Part shown: positions 5,507 to 13,487 of the stretch, in pieces | Numbering within the stretch: the stretch's first letter is position 1 | Layout of the letters: each line of letters starts with the position of its first letter | Source: Candidatus Kapaibacterium sp. | GTDB taxonomy: Bacteria > Bacteroidota > Ignavibacteria > Palsa-1295 | Length of the DNA stretch: 14,613 nucleotides | NCBI GenBank assembly: GCA_025450975.1 | Contig: JANWLI010000189.1 | Coordinates: 1-14,613 of the forward strand | Direction of reading: 5' to 3' | Notes under the pieces: generated by a model | Seen by the model: only the letters and a program-made list of their open reading frames with translations | What the model was told of the DNA's origin: nothing | Databases searched by the model: none | Translations under genes and position numbers: made by a program

Positions 5507-6100
5507 ATGGAGCAACAAGCTACAGTTTTGAGCGAAGAAGTCGAGTCGGGAAAGGTCTACGCATTCCAGGGAGTGCTTCCGACCGTTCATCCGTCGTGTT
5601 TTCTCGCTGCCGGGTCCCGTGTAATCGGCGATGTCGTGCTTGAAGAGAATGTCAGCATCTGGTTCAACGTCGTCATCCGCGGCGATGTGGAGCGCATCCG
5701 CATCGGTAAGAATACGAATATCCAGGATAATGTCGTGATCCACGTAACGCACTTCAAGAATCCGACGAAGGTTGGCGAGAACGTCACTGTTGGCCACTCA
5801 GCCGTGCTTCATGGCTGTACGGTTGAAGATGGCGCCCTCATCGGTATGAATGCCGTCGTCCTCGACCGCGCAGTGATCGGCAAGGGAGCGCTTGTTGCAG
5901 CGGGGGCAGTCGTCACGCCGGGCACGCATATTCCCGATGGCATGCTGGCTGCCGGTATTCCGGCGAAAGCTGTTCGTCCGCTCAAAGACGGCGAGCGCCA
6001 GATGGTCGAAGAGGGATCGACAAACTACATGATGTATGTGCAACACTACCGCGACGAGCTGCCACCGAAGGAGTGGGGCGTAGGGAAGTTTGCTGTCTGA
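5507..6100 (+). CDS. Gamma-class carbonic anhydrase family protein
   Basis: This 197-residue protein is a left-handed beta-helix hexapeptide-repeat protein of the YrdA/PaaY/CaiE gamma-carbonic anhydrase group. Repeats of the I-G-x-x-x-x type run from about residue 40 to 150. Predicted zinc ligands are His79 (VVIHV), His97 and His102 (VGHSAVLHGC). The family's Arg59 (VIRGD) and Gln73 (NIQDN) are present, so the metal site looks complete. Members are cytoplasmic trimers; some hydrate CO2, others have no proven activity. ATG 5507 has no ribosome-binding site and lies 12 bases after a terminator T-tract. The conserved domain begins near residue 16, but no later in-frame ATG precedes it. The next gene follows within 30 bases, so they may be cotranscribed. 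Confidence 0.9.
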   Translation: MEQQATVLSEEVESGKVYAFQGVLPTVHPSCFLAAGSRVIGDVVLEENVSIWFNVVIRGDVERIRIGKNTNIQDNVVIHVTHFKNPTKVGENVTVGHSAVLHGCTVEDGALIGMNAVVLDRAVIGKGALVAAGAVVTPGTHIPDGMLAAGIPAKAVRPLKDGERQMVEEGSTNYMMYVQHYRDELPPKEWGVGKFAV

Positions 6101-6128
6101 ACTGGGATTTGTGGGATTAATAAGATTA

Positions 6129-7043
6129 ATGAGATCAAGCTTCGTACCCTTCGTTTACCTTCGTTTACTCTGTGCTAAAATTGCTTGTTGCATAGTACTG
6201 TTTCTGTTTGTTTCGGAATCTCGCGCGCAACAGTATCCCTCGCTCTTTTGGGAGATCACCGGAAAGGGCTTGTCGCAGCCGTCCTACCTCTATGGTACGG
6301 TGCATTCGTTCGATAGCAACGCCTTCCGCTACGTGCCTCAGATCGCGCCGAAGATCGCACAGGCCGACATGTTCGCCATGGAGATGATCATGGACCTGCA
6401 GAATATCAACTTTGCAGAATTGATGCAGCATGCCATGATGTCCGGGGATACGACCATCATGATGCTCCTTGATACCGCTGAGTACAACAAGTTAAACCGC
6501 TATGTGACCGATTCCATCGGCTTGCCGATGATGCTGCTCACCAAGATCAAGCCCTTCTTCCTGATGGCAATGCTCATGGAAGATGCCACAACAAAAGACG
6601 CTGCCCGATTCCTTGACGACAGCCTTTCGCAGATCGCGAAGCTCGCCGGGAAGAAAGTCGTTGGGATCGAAACGATGCAGGAGCAGATCGGCGCCATCGA
6701 CGGCATTCCCCTCCGCGAGCAGGCACGCATGCTGATGCAGGAAGTGGATTCGGCGATAGCGAACTCCTCGTCGGCGGAGATGGACGATTTCATTGGCCTC
6801 TACGTAGCCGGTTCTCTCGACACGCTGCACGCGATCTATATGGAAAAAGAATTTTCCGACGCATTCCAACTTGCCTTAGTTGTCGACCGCAACCACCGCA
6901 TGGCTGATCGTATTGAAAAATATCTTGCCGACAAAGTTCGTATGTTCGTAGCCGTTGGTGCGTTGCATCTTCCCGGAGATGAAGGCGTGATCAACCTTCT
7001 GCGGAAGAAAGGTTTTACGGTTACACCCATCAAACTGAACTAG
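6129..7043 (+). CDS. TraB/GumN-family protein
   Basis: This family (PF01963) includes TraB, PrgY, GumN and the metazoan Wnt protease TIKI, and uses paired GxxH motifs. Here the first is YLYGTVH, soon after the mature N-terminus. A conserved glutamate follows in FAMEM, then DRNHRMADRI and the second motif in VGALHLPGDEGVINLLRKKGF near the C-terminus. The 304-residue form from ATG 6129 begins with a long hydrophobic signal segment ending SESRAQQ, so the protein is probably exported. ATG 6090 would add 13 residues and overlap the carbonic anhydrase gene; I prefer 6129. Bacterial function is unsettled; metal-dependent peptidase activity is inferred from TIKI. The stop is one base before spmA. Confidence 0.88.
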   Translation: MRSSFVPFVYLRLLCAKIACCIVLFLFVSESRAQQYPSLFWEITGKGLSQPSYLYGTVHSFDSNAFRYVPQIAPKIAQADMFAMEMIMDLQNINFAELMQHAMMSGDTTIMMLLDTAEYNKLNRYVTDSIGLPMMLLTKIKPFFLMAMLMEDATTKDAARFLDDSLSQIAKLAGKKVVGIETMQEQIGAIDGIPLREQARMLMQEVDSAIANSSSAEMDDFIGLYVAGSLDTLHAIYMEKEFSDAFQLALVVDRNHRMADRIEKYLADKVRMFVAVGALHLPGDEGVINLLRKKGFTVTPIKLN

Positions 7044-7044
7044 C

Positions 7045-7986
7045 ATGCTCAATTGGATATGGCTGGGACTGATCGTCATAGCCATCGTCGTTGCCGGCGG
7101 AAGAGATATCAGCGAATTCTCGGGCGACCGGTTTCGCAATGAGAAGCCTCTCGTCATTCGCAAGACCGACAGCGTTTCCCTAACCGGATTTATCACAAAA
7201 GTAAGTCTGACCGATCATTACGGCGAAGACGTCGGAATGACTGTCGATACGCTTCCGGTCACATTGGAAATAGATGGCAGCGGCAGGATCGTTGCCATGG
7301 TGCTTCCCGAAGCTGCGCCGAAAGTCTGGAAAGAAATTGCCGAGGTCCACGGCGACGGTACGAAGATCACCGGAGAAGGCTTTCACTTCGATCACTACGA
7401 CATTACGTTTACGCCCCAGCCGGTGTACTTCCGCTTCTTTGCCAAGATCACCGATAGCCTTGTAAAATCCGTCGAGACGGCTGTCACGCTTGCACTCGGT
7501 CTGATCGGTATCATGGCGCTCTGGCTCGGCATCATGAAGATCGCCGAAGCTGCAGGATTTGTCACCTTGCTTGCGAAGATGGCGCGGCCACTCATGGTGC
7601 GCCTCTTCCCGGAAGTACCGCCTGAACATCCTGCAATGGGAGCGATGCTCTCGAACATGGCCGCAAATTTCCTCGGGCTCTCCAATGCTGCAACGCCGCT
7701 CGGCCTGAAGGCTATGGAAGAGTTGAACAAGTTGAATCCTGTCAGTGGCACGGCAACGAATGCGATGTGCATGTTCCTGACGATCAATACGAGTGCGATC
7801 ACGCTCATTCCGGCGACCGTCATTGCCGTGCGCGCATCGATGGGCTCGCAGGATCCGACAGACATTATCGTGCCGACGCTGTTTGCGACGATGATCGCAC
7901 TCACCTGCGGCGTCTTCTTCAATCGCTTTATTCAGCGGTTCTTCCCGGTGAAGCCTGCTGAAGTGAAAGGAGGAGCTGCAGCATGA
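7045..7986 (+). CDS. spmA: SpmA-like nucleoside-recognition (Gate) membrane protein with N-terminal insert
   Basis: The C-terminal two thirds (about residues 140-300) match SpmA: ALGLIGIMALWLGIMKIAE, then MLSNMAANFLGLSNAATPLGL, AMEELNKLNP and TINTSAITLIPATVIAVRA. Bacillus SpmA is about 196 residues and acts with SpmB in spore core dehydration; the pair is common in non-sporulating Gram-negatives, where the role is unknown. This protein has 313 residues. After a first helix (about residues 3-18) it carries some 110 polar residues (about 22-132), including strand-rich segments such as SVSLTGFITKVSLTD and ITFTPQPVYF. These would lie on one side of the membrane. The start is one base after the TraB/GumN stop and the end overlaps spmB by four bases, so these genes form an operon. 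Confidence 0.88.
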   Translation: MLNWIWLGLIVIAIVVAGGRDISEFSGDRFRNEKPLVIRKTDSVSLTGFITKVSLTDHYGEDVGMTVDTLPVTLEIDGSGRIVAMVLPEAAPKVWKEIAEVHGDGTKITGEGFHFDHYDITFTPQPVYFRFFAKITDSLVKSVETAVTLALGLIGIMALWLGIMKIAEAAGFVTLLAKMARPLMVRLFPEVPPEHPAMGAMLSNMAANFLGLSNAATPLGLKAMEELNKLNPVSGTATNAMCMFLTINTSAITLIPATVIAVRASMGSQDPTDIIVPTLFATMIALTCGVFFNRFIQRFFPVKPAEVKGGAAA

Positions 7987-8516
7987 TCGAAGTCATTAAA
8001 GTATTCTCCATTCTCGCAGTGCCGATGGTCGTGCTCATCATTGTCGTGATGGGCGCGATGCGCAAGGTGAAAGTGTACGAAGTATTTGTCGAAGGTGCGA
8101 AGGAAGGCTTTAACACTGCTGTTCGCATCATTCCGTATCTGGTTGCCATGCTTGGTGCGATCGGCATGTTCAGGGCGTCGGGAGCGATGGATTTTCTCAC
8201 GGGCCTCATCGCGCCCGTCACCAACCTGATCGGCTTACCGAGCGAAGTATTCCCGCTTGCCGTGATCCGCAATCTCTCCGGCTCTGGGTCGCTGGGCTTG
8301 ATGACAGACTTAGCGCAAACGCACGGACCCGATTCATTCATCGGCAGACTTGCTGCGGTGATGATGGGCAGCCACGAGACGACATTCTACGTACTGGCAG
8401 TCTACTTCGGCTCAGTCGGTATTAGCCGCGTCCGTCATGCGCCGCTTGCCGGCATCTTCGCCGATATCATCAGCGTCATCGCAAGCGTGATCCTGGTCCG
8501 GGCGATCTTCTTGTAG
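7983..8516 (+). CDS. spmB: SpmB-like nucleoside-recognition (Gate) membrane protein
   Basis: This 177-residue protein matches SpmB. It has RIIPYLVAMLGAIGMFRASGA, then PLAVIRNLSGSGSLGLMTD, GSHETTFYVLAVYFGSVG and a final hydrophobic helix. About four membrane segments are visible (residues 8-26, 45-65, 118-146, 157-177). The ATG lies inside the spmA stop (ATGA at 7983-7986), an arrangement that favours coupled translation of partner proteins. SpmA and SpmB each carry a Gate domain and are often fused in Bacteroidota; here they are separate. The gene converges on the serine hydrolase with three bases between the stops and no terminator in the gap. Confidence 0.9.
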   Translation: MIEVIKVFSILAVPMVVLIIVVMGAMRKVKVYEVFVEGAKEGFNTAVRIIPYLVAMLGAIGMFRASGAMDFLTGLIAPVTNLIGLPSEVFPLAVIRNLSGSGSLGLMTDLAQTHGPDSFIGRLAAVMMGSHETTFYVLAVYFGSVGISRVRHAPLAGIFADIISVIASVILVRAIFL

Positions 8517-8519
8517 GAA

Positions 8520-10022
8520 TTAGCGAGTAACGATCACCTTGCCGGTCTGAACACCTGTAGAAGTGCTCAGACGATACGTATATGCTCCTGCAGTAAAGGC
8601 TGAAGCGTCGAGCGATGCTGTGTGTTCTCCGGCATTCGATAGACCATTTGCCAGCACAGCGACTTCCTGTCCGAAGAGATCGTAGATCGATAACCGTACA
8701 TGATCAGCAGAAGGCAGCGAGTAGGTGATCTCTGCACGTTTGGAAACCGGGTTCGGAGAAACTGATACTTGCATTTGCGACGATCCGCCGGCAACGCTTG
8801 CAGCAGGCTTGTAGATCTCTCGTAGCAGTGCAAGGGCGTAATCGTTGATCGAGATGTCGCCTTCAAAGCTGCCGGAGTTCATATAGAGGACGAAGGAAAC
8901 GCTGTCAATAGGATTGTTGAACATGTTTGAGTAGAATCCGAGGAGTCCGCCCGTATGTCCGTAGAATGATCGCGAGCCGAAGGGGACGCGAATGGTACCA
9001 AGCCCGTAGCGCGTGCCATCGGGCCAGGTCTTGAGTTTGATCATCTGCGCCTTCGTAGAATCGGTAAGAAGATTGCTTTCGTACAGCGCCTTCACCCACA
9101 GGGCAAGGTCTCGTGGAATGGAGACATTGCCGCCTGCAGCATCGGCCATGGAAAGCTGCCCCGTTTTTTGGATATCAGCAAGATCTACCATCGGCACGTT
9201 CTGCGCCGTATCAAACCAATTATGAGCGAACTCGCCAACGATCGAATCCTTCCAGCCGACAAACGTGCTTGTAAGACCAAGCGGTGTGAAGAAGCGGCGG
9301 CGCACTTCCGATGCGAAATCGGCGCCCGCAGCTTTTTCGGCGATCATGCCAAGCAGGAGAAAGTTTGTGTTTGAGTAACGGTAGGACGTGCCTTGCTTGA
9401 AGTTCGGTGCACCAATGTATAACGAGAGGATTTCCGTCGGCGTCCATACTTTCTCCGGTTCATAGAAGTAGGCGCGCGAGATGATCTGAAGGAGCGGATC
9501 GTCGTTGAGGTAATCGTAGATGCCGCTCGAGTGATCGAGCAGTTGACGAATCGTGATCGTGCTATCGATATTCGCAAACCTCGGTACCCACTTCCAGAGC
9601 GAATCGCCGAGCGAAAGCTTGCCTTCTTCGGCTAACTGCATGATGAATGCAGTCGTAAATGTCTTGGTATTGCTGGCGATCTCAAAGAGGTGGTGGCTTG
9701 TGAGCGGCACGCCGGGATGCGATTCTCCGACGGCGCCGGTCCAGATCGGCTGTCCGGGCACGATGATCGCAGCCGCGACGCCGTGCTTGCCGAACTGCGT
9801 CGTTTTCGCGTAGAGCGAGTCGAGCGCATGCTGCAGGCGAGCAGGAAGCGTCTCGTCAATGGCCAGAATGCGTTGGCCAATGCTGCTAAGATCAGGTACA
9901 GGCAGACGCTCGGTGCGGAGTGCCGGGTTCTCGACGGAAACGATCGGCGCAAAGCGCTCGAACTGTGCAGAAGCGGAGAGCCCAAAAAGGAGGGCGAAGG
10001 CAGTTAATATGAGGATTTTCAT
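8520..10022 (-). CDS. Secreted beta-lactamase-class-C-type serine hydrolase with T9SS sorting domain
   Basis: This 500-residue protein has a signal peptide (MKILILTAFALLFGLSASA). Its catalytic domain (about residues 65-405) is of the PF00144 beta-lactamase/D,D-peptidase/esterase type. The nucleophile motif is S117-N-T-K120, the second motif is Y216-S-N218, and the third is GHTG (355-358), the HxG variant usual in esterases and D-aminopeptidases. The C-terminus from about residue 417 is a Por-type sorting domain: VSVSPNPVSKRAEITYSLP, then LSIYDLFGQEV, AGEHTASLDAS and GAYTYRL. This points to type IX secretion and surface attachment. Substrate cannot be told; a true beta-lactamase is unlikely given the long C-terminus and the HTG motif. 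It diverges from the outer-membrane gene across 121 bases. Confidence 0.92.
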   Translation of the reverse strand: MKILILTAFALLFGLSASAQFERFAPIVSVENPALRTERLPVPDLSSIGQRILAIDETLPARLQHALDSLYAKTTQFGKHGVAAAIIVPGQPIWTGAVGESHPGVPLTSHHLFEIASNTKTFTTAFIMQLAEEGKLSLGDSLWKWVPRFANIDSTITIRQLLDHSSGIYDYLNDDPLLQIISRAYFYEPEKVWTPTEILSLYIGAPNFKQGTSYRYSNTNFLLLGMIAEKAAGADFASEVRRRFFTPLGLTSTFVGWKDSIVGEFAHNWFDTAQNVPMVDLADIQKTGQLSMADAAGGNVSIPRDLALWVKALYESNLLTDSTKAQMIKLKTWPDGTRYGLGTIRVPFGSRSFYGHTGGLLGFYSNMFNNPIDSVSFVLYMNSGSFEGDISINDYALALLREIYKPAASVAGGSSQMQVSVSPNPVSKRAEITYSLPSADHVRLSIYDLFGQEVAVLANGLSNAGEHTASLDASAFTAGAYTYRLSTSTGVQTGKVIVTR

Positions 10023-10108
10023 AGCGTAGCTGAATGAAGAGTAAAAAAGCCCTTTTGCGGTAATTCAATTCCCATAAATCATCGATCCGAAGTGGATAGT
10101 AAAGAAAA

Positions 10109-10139
10109 GGTTATCCCGTGCAAGGTATTCGTAACTTTG
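10109..10139 (+). promoter_or_regulatory. Bacteroidota-like promoter candidate, leaderless
   Basis: TAACTTTG (10132-10139) fits the TAnnTTTG -7 box of Bacteroidota promoters and is only four bases before ATG 10144. GGTT (10109-10112) is 19 bases upstream, where a TTTG-type -33 box would be expected. Initiation would fall at or next to the start codon. The same layout recurs before holA. Confidence 0.35.
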
Positions 10140-10143
10140 ACCC

Positions 10144-11544
10144 ATGAAGTTTGTTGCCGTACTACTCCTTATCGGGATCGCCGGGTTTGCCGCGGCGCAA
10201 AACCTTAGTGGTGAGGCCGAGCACTCGCAGGATAAGAGCACAGAGTATAATGGCATCGGCGGGTCGATCGGGGCAAGCATCTTTAAGGGAAAGCCGTACC
10301 TCCTCCTTGGCTTTGCTCCGCAGTTCGAGTATGGGAAATGGGGATTCGGGATCGACGGCGCGATCCGCATCTCAAACCAGGGGAAGCTTCGCAAGGAAGA
10401 TTTCGATGAGTTGTATGACGCCGTCCGCTTTATCAACTTTGTTCGCTTTGGAAAACCGAACGATAATTTTTATGGGAGAATCGGCGGAATCTCACGTGCG
10501 ACGTTGGGGCACGGATCGATCATCGATAATTACTCCAATAACTCCTCGTATGACGATCGCAAGATCGGCGCTGCTGCCAAGGTCGATATTGGTTTTATTG
10601 GTGCCGAAGCGCTCTCATCCGACATTTTCAGTCAGACGCTCTTAGCCGGCCGCGGCTTCACGCGTCCATTCCATCTTACGCCGCTTGGGTTGATGTGGTT
10701 CTTTAGCAATATTGAGATCGGCGGAACGGCTTCGTTCGATTTTGACGATAATGCATCGCGCGTCATTCCAAATCATGAACCGTATGTTTCTGTCATAAAG
10801 GTGAAGGATCATCCCTCCGATGCGGAGTTTCGCGATTCGCTGGTTGTCAATCGTGATTCAACCGATATTGGCATCCCGCTGGAGATCTTCGGCCTCGATG
10901 CAACGGTCAAGGTTTGGGAGTCCGATAATGTCGAAGGCCGTGTCTACGGCGACTTTGTAAAGATCGTCAATTTCAATCAAGGGTTTATCTTCGGTGCACG
11001 CGCAAGTTTCAAGCCCGATTCGACGAAGTTTGTCGATCTGCGGTTCGAGCGTCATCTGTTCAAGAATTACTTCCTGCCAAATTACTACAACTCGTTCTAC
11101 GAGCGCGAGCGCTATAATGACGATGTGACAACGTTAGATTACATAACGAAAGCGACACGTCTTGCCGATACGACGTCGGGACAGGGAAATGGATTTAAGT
11201 TTGGGTCGTTCTTTCGGTTCGACCGCGACATTGAAATTTCCGTCGAATACGCGCATCTCGATAACATCGATAATCGCGACCTGATGAATATCCTGCTGAC
11301 CTTTCCCGATCTCTGGCTGGATTTCTTCGGGTCTATCACCTATCAGCGCCGTAATATCGAGGATCCATCGGACTATTTCGGCTTCGATGAAAATACGATC
11401 GCTCAGGCGCGCTTGTCGTACCAACCATGGAAGTTTGTTGTACTCTCGCTGATCACCCAATGGACCTTTGAGCGGGATGAGAATAATCACGTCTCAACGC
11501 AGACGCGTATCGAGCCAAAGGTAACGTTTATCGCAAAGTTCTAG
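10144..11544 (+). CDS. Predicted outer-membrane beta-barrel protein
   Basis: This 466-residue protein begins with a signal peptide (MKFVAVLLLIGIAGFAAA then Q). The remainder alternates short amphipathic strands with polar loops: GIGGSIGASIFKGKPYLLLG, FGIDGAIRIS, FYGRIGGISRATLGHG, AAAKVDIGFIGAE, FIFGARASFKP. It ends with strands closing in VTFIAKF, a terminal phenylalanine typical of barrel proteins recognised by BAM. Aromatic pairs such as NYYNSFYERERY would suit membrane interfaces. The length and strand count suggest a barrel of 16 or more strands; I do not recognise the family or its substrate. A candidate promoter lies directly upstream. The stop overlaps the stop of the convergent TPR gene in the palindrome TTCTAGAA. 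Confidence 0.75.
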   Translation: MKFVAVLLLIGIAGFAAAQNLSGEAEHSQDKSTEYNGIGGSIGASIFKGKPYLLLGFAPQFEYGKWGFGIDGAIRISNQGKLRKEDFDELYDAVRFINFVRFGKPNDNFYGRIGGISRATLGHGSIIDNYSNNSSYDDRKIGAAAKVDIGFIGAEALSSDIFSQTLLAGRGFTRPFHLTPLGLMWFFSNIEIGGTASFDFDDNASRVIPNHEPYVSVIKVKDHPSDAEFRDSLVVNRDSTDIGIPLEIFGLDATVKVWESDNVEGRVYGDFVKIVNFNQGFIFGARASFKPDSTKFVDLRFERHLFKNYFLPNYYNSFYERERYNDDVTTLDYITKATRLADTTSGQGNGFKFGSFFRFDRDIEISVEYAHLDNIDNRDLMNILLTFPDLWLDFFGSITYQRRNIEDPSDYFGFDENTIAQARLSYQPWKFVVLSLITQWTFERDENNHVSTQTRIEPKVTFIAKF

Positions 11545-12404
11545 AATGCATCGCCGCGGAGGCGGCGTGCGCGCTTGCGGGCCTCGGCAACCAGGGAAGA
11601 CTTCGAATGCCGCTCTAAAAACTCCTCGTACAACTTCTGTGCAGCCTGCGGCTGCTTCAATTCCGTCTCGGTGATCTCGGCGATCTTAAATCCTGCACGG
11701 TCGACTAGCGGACTCGTCGTCATCTTCGTTTGCATGTTCTCAAGGATCCGGATCGCATCCTGCGGCTTGCCGGTCTTTACCAGCAGTTCACTTTCGCGAA
11801 GGATCGCATCGTCGGTGATCGGCGCATTTGGCGCCGACTCACGGATCGACTGCAGCGCAGAGATCGCCGTCGGATACTCTCTACCAAGCGCTGCCTGCTC
11901 GGCCTTGACGAAAATCTTTAGGGAGACACCTAGCGCATCGCGATTATCTTCGATAAAGCCTTTAAGGGCGATCGCATCGTTGGATTGTTCGCTTTCGGCG
12001 TCTTCGGATATCGCGCCTAACTGTGCGAGCGCCGTGTCAAAATCGCTACGGTAGTAGGCAAGACGTGCGCGCTCGAAGTCAATGCGTTTACGCACGTCAA
12101 GGTCTTCCGGACGGTTGCGCTTTTCGAGATGATCGGCGACAGTGGCAAGCGTGCGCAACGCGCCGTCGTAATCCGAACGGATCAGGGCGATCTCTTCGAG
12201 TGCGAAGAATGCATCACGAGCACGCTCATTATAGCCATTCGATTTCTGGGTGCATTGCTCGTACAGAGATTTTGCCAGCTCCAGATCAAATGCATTTTTG
12301 AAGGCGAGGTCGGCGCCGCGAAGCAAGGCTTCAAGCACAAGATCGTTTTCGCGATGTGAATCTGCAAACCCTTTGAATTGCTGTGCAAGCGTTACGTACT
12401 CCTG
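11541..12404 (-). pseudogene. C-terminal part of TPR protein, downstream of an in-frame TAG
   Basis: This is the direct in-frame continuation of the frame that ends at TAG 12407-12405. It starts QEYVTLAQQFKGF then ADSHREND and carries on as TPR/TolA-binding-like helices, including LAFKNAFDLELAKSLYEQC and VLKTG-like repeats. The last unit is PQAAQKLYEEFLERHSKSSLV. It would add 287 residues to the upstream fragment. It could be made separately from GTG 12338 or lost entirely, but neither has a signal peptide or evident ribosome-binding site. The sense of the sequence is fully maintained, with no further stops, so the interruption is recent, or read through, or a base error. It ends in TAG within the palindrome TTCTAGAA shared with the convergent barrel gene. 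Confidence 0.7.
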
Positions 12405-13406
12405 CTACGACGCATTGCGCGAGATCAGGTAGCTTGCTTCGGTCTTGAGTGAGCCGAGTTCGGCCTGCGAGATGAAGTACTGGCGGCGCTGGTCGTTACC
12501 GGCAGATTTCTTCAGGCGCACAACAGCTTCTTTATACGCATCGACGGCAACATCGAGCGCACCTTCGGTGCGGGCGCGTTCGGCAAATTGAAGCAGTTCG
12601 TAGCCCGATACTCCCTGGCTTGCGCGCTCATCAAGCTGTTGCATGACCCCGAGCGCACTGCGATACTCTTTTAACTCGCCGTAGCTCCAGGCGAGAAGTC
12701 GTAGCTGTGGAAGCGCCGCATCTTTGGTGTCGACTGCCGAGACGATGGCGCGAAGCATTTTTGTGCGCACGGTCGTGTCGGCGCCAAAGTAGGCGATGCG
12801 CTGCTGGATGTAGTTGAGCATTGCATCCGAAGTCTTCAGGATCGAGACATATTCTTTCGTGCCCTCTTCGTAGCGGCCAAGCTTGTAGTACAGACTTCCG
12901 AGTTCGCCGGTGAGGAGGTCGCCTTCAGACGATTCTTTGCGTGCACGCTTGAGAAATTCCAGCGCTTCTTCGGCATAGGAAACTTCGAGCATGGAGCCAA
13001 CGATGCCAACGGTCCGCGAATAGGGCGGCATATCTGCCGCCGCAGCTTCGGCGCGATTAAAAACTTCGAGTGCCTCGGCTCGCTTGTTCTGCTTGGCGAT
13101 CGTCTTTGCAAGCGAGAGCAGATGCTCAAATTGTTCTCCGTCAAACTCAATCCGCTTGCGCAGCACGTTCTCGGCTTCGGCGAAATGCTTGGAAGTATAG
13201 AGTACGCGGAAATATCCTTCGCTAATTTCCGGAACCTCGGGATGAGCTTTGAATAGCTCGGCATAGAGTCTGATGGCGTTCTGTAAGTCGCGTGTTTCCT
13301 CGTAAATACGGGCCAGGCGCAGATTTGAGACGTAATCGTCCGTATGGGGCTGGGCCAATATTGGGAGGGCCGCTATCAAGATGCCAAATGCTAAGAGGCG
13401 CTTCAT
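12405..13406 (-). CDS. Exported TPR protein, N-terminal part truncated by TAG
   Basis: The frame from ATG 13406 encodes 333 residues starting with a signal peptide (MKRLLAFGILIAALPILAQ). Tandem tetratricopeptide-like helical pairs follow: LRLARIYEETRDLQNAIRLY, then LFKAHPEVPEISEGYFRVLY, AEALEVFNRAEAAA and LGSLYYKLGRYEEGTKEYVS. It stops at TAG (12407-12405) in the middle of a helical region (YLISRNAS, then TAG, then QEYVTL), and the same frame continues for 287 more residues. The intact protein would be about 620 residues. TPR proteins of this kind in Bacteroidota are usually periplasmic scaffolds. A GTG at 13433 would add nine residues before the signal peptide, but it abuts a -7-like box (TACTTTTC, 13441-13434), so ATG 13406 is preferred. 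Confidence 0.8.
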   Translation of the reverse strand: MKRLLAFGILIAALPILAQPHTDDYVSNLRLARIYEETRDLQNAIRLYAELFKAHPEVPEISEGYFRVLYTSKHFAEAENVLRKRIEFDGEQFEHLLSLAKTIAKQNKRAEALEVFNRAEAAAADMPPYSRTVGIVGSMLEVSYAEEALEFLKRARKESSEGDLLTGELGSLYYKLGRYEEGTKEYVSILKTSDAMLNYIQQRIAYFGADTTVRTKMLRAIVSAVDTKDAALPQLRLLAWSYGELKEYRSALGVMQQLDERASQGVSGYELLQFAERARTEGALDVAVDAYKEAVVRLKKSAGNDQRRQYFISQAELGSLKTEASYLISRNAS

Positions 13407-13433
13407 ACGTTGTTTTCTTACGCCTAATAACAC

Positions 13434-13465
13434 GAAAAGTAACTCAATAGGGTTCAGCGTTTACC
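13434..13465 (-). promoter_or_regulatory. Promoter candidate for the TPR gene
   Basis: On the minus strand TACTTTTC (13441-13434) matches seven of eight TAnnTTTG positions, allowing for the two free bases. GGTA (13465-13462) lies 20 bases upstream. Initiation would be near 13428, giving a leader of about 20 bases to ATG 13406. It overlaps the oppositely directed holA promoter candidate, so the two could compete. Weak pattern evidence only. Confidence 0.25.
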
Positions 13466-13482
13466 GGGGAGCGGTATTTTTG
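13451..13482 (+). promoter_or_regulatory. Bacteroidota-like promoter candidate of holA, leaderless
   Basis: TATTTTTG (13475-13482) is an exact TAnnTTTG and ends five bases before ATG 13488. GGTT (13451-13454) is 20 bases upstream, the same layout as before the barrel gene. The transcript would begin at or beside the start codon. Initiation without a ribosome-binding site is an inference. Confidence 0.38.
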
Positions 13483-13487
13483 CATCC

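Noticed and set aside
6148..6168. Tandem CCTTCGTTTA repeat near the TraB/GumN start
   Set aside because: It encodes part of the hydrophobic signal segment; two copies only, no sign of a regulatory role.
7395..7922. Antisense open frame opposite spmA
   Set aside because: It is the complement of a well-matched Gate domain and has no features of its own.
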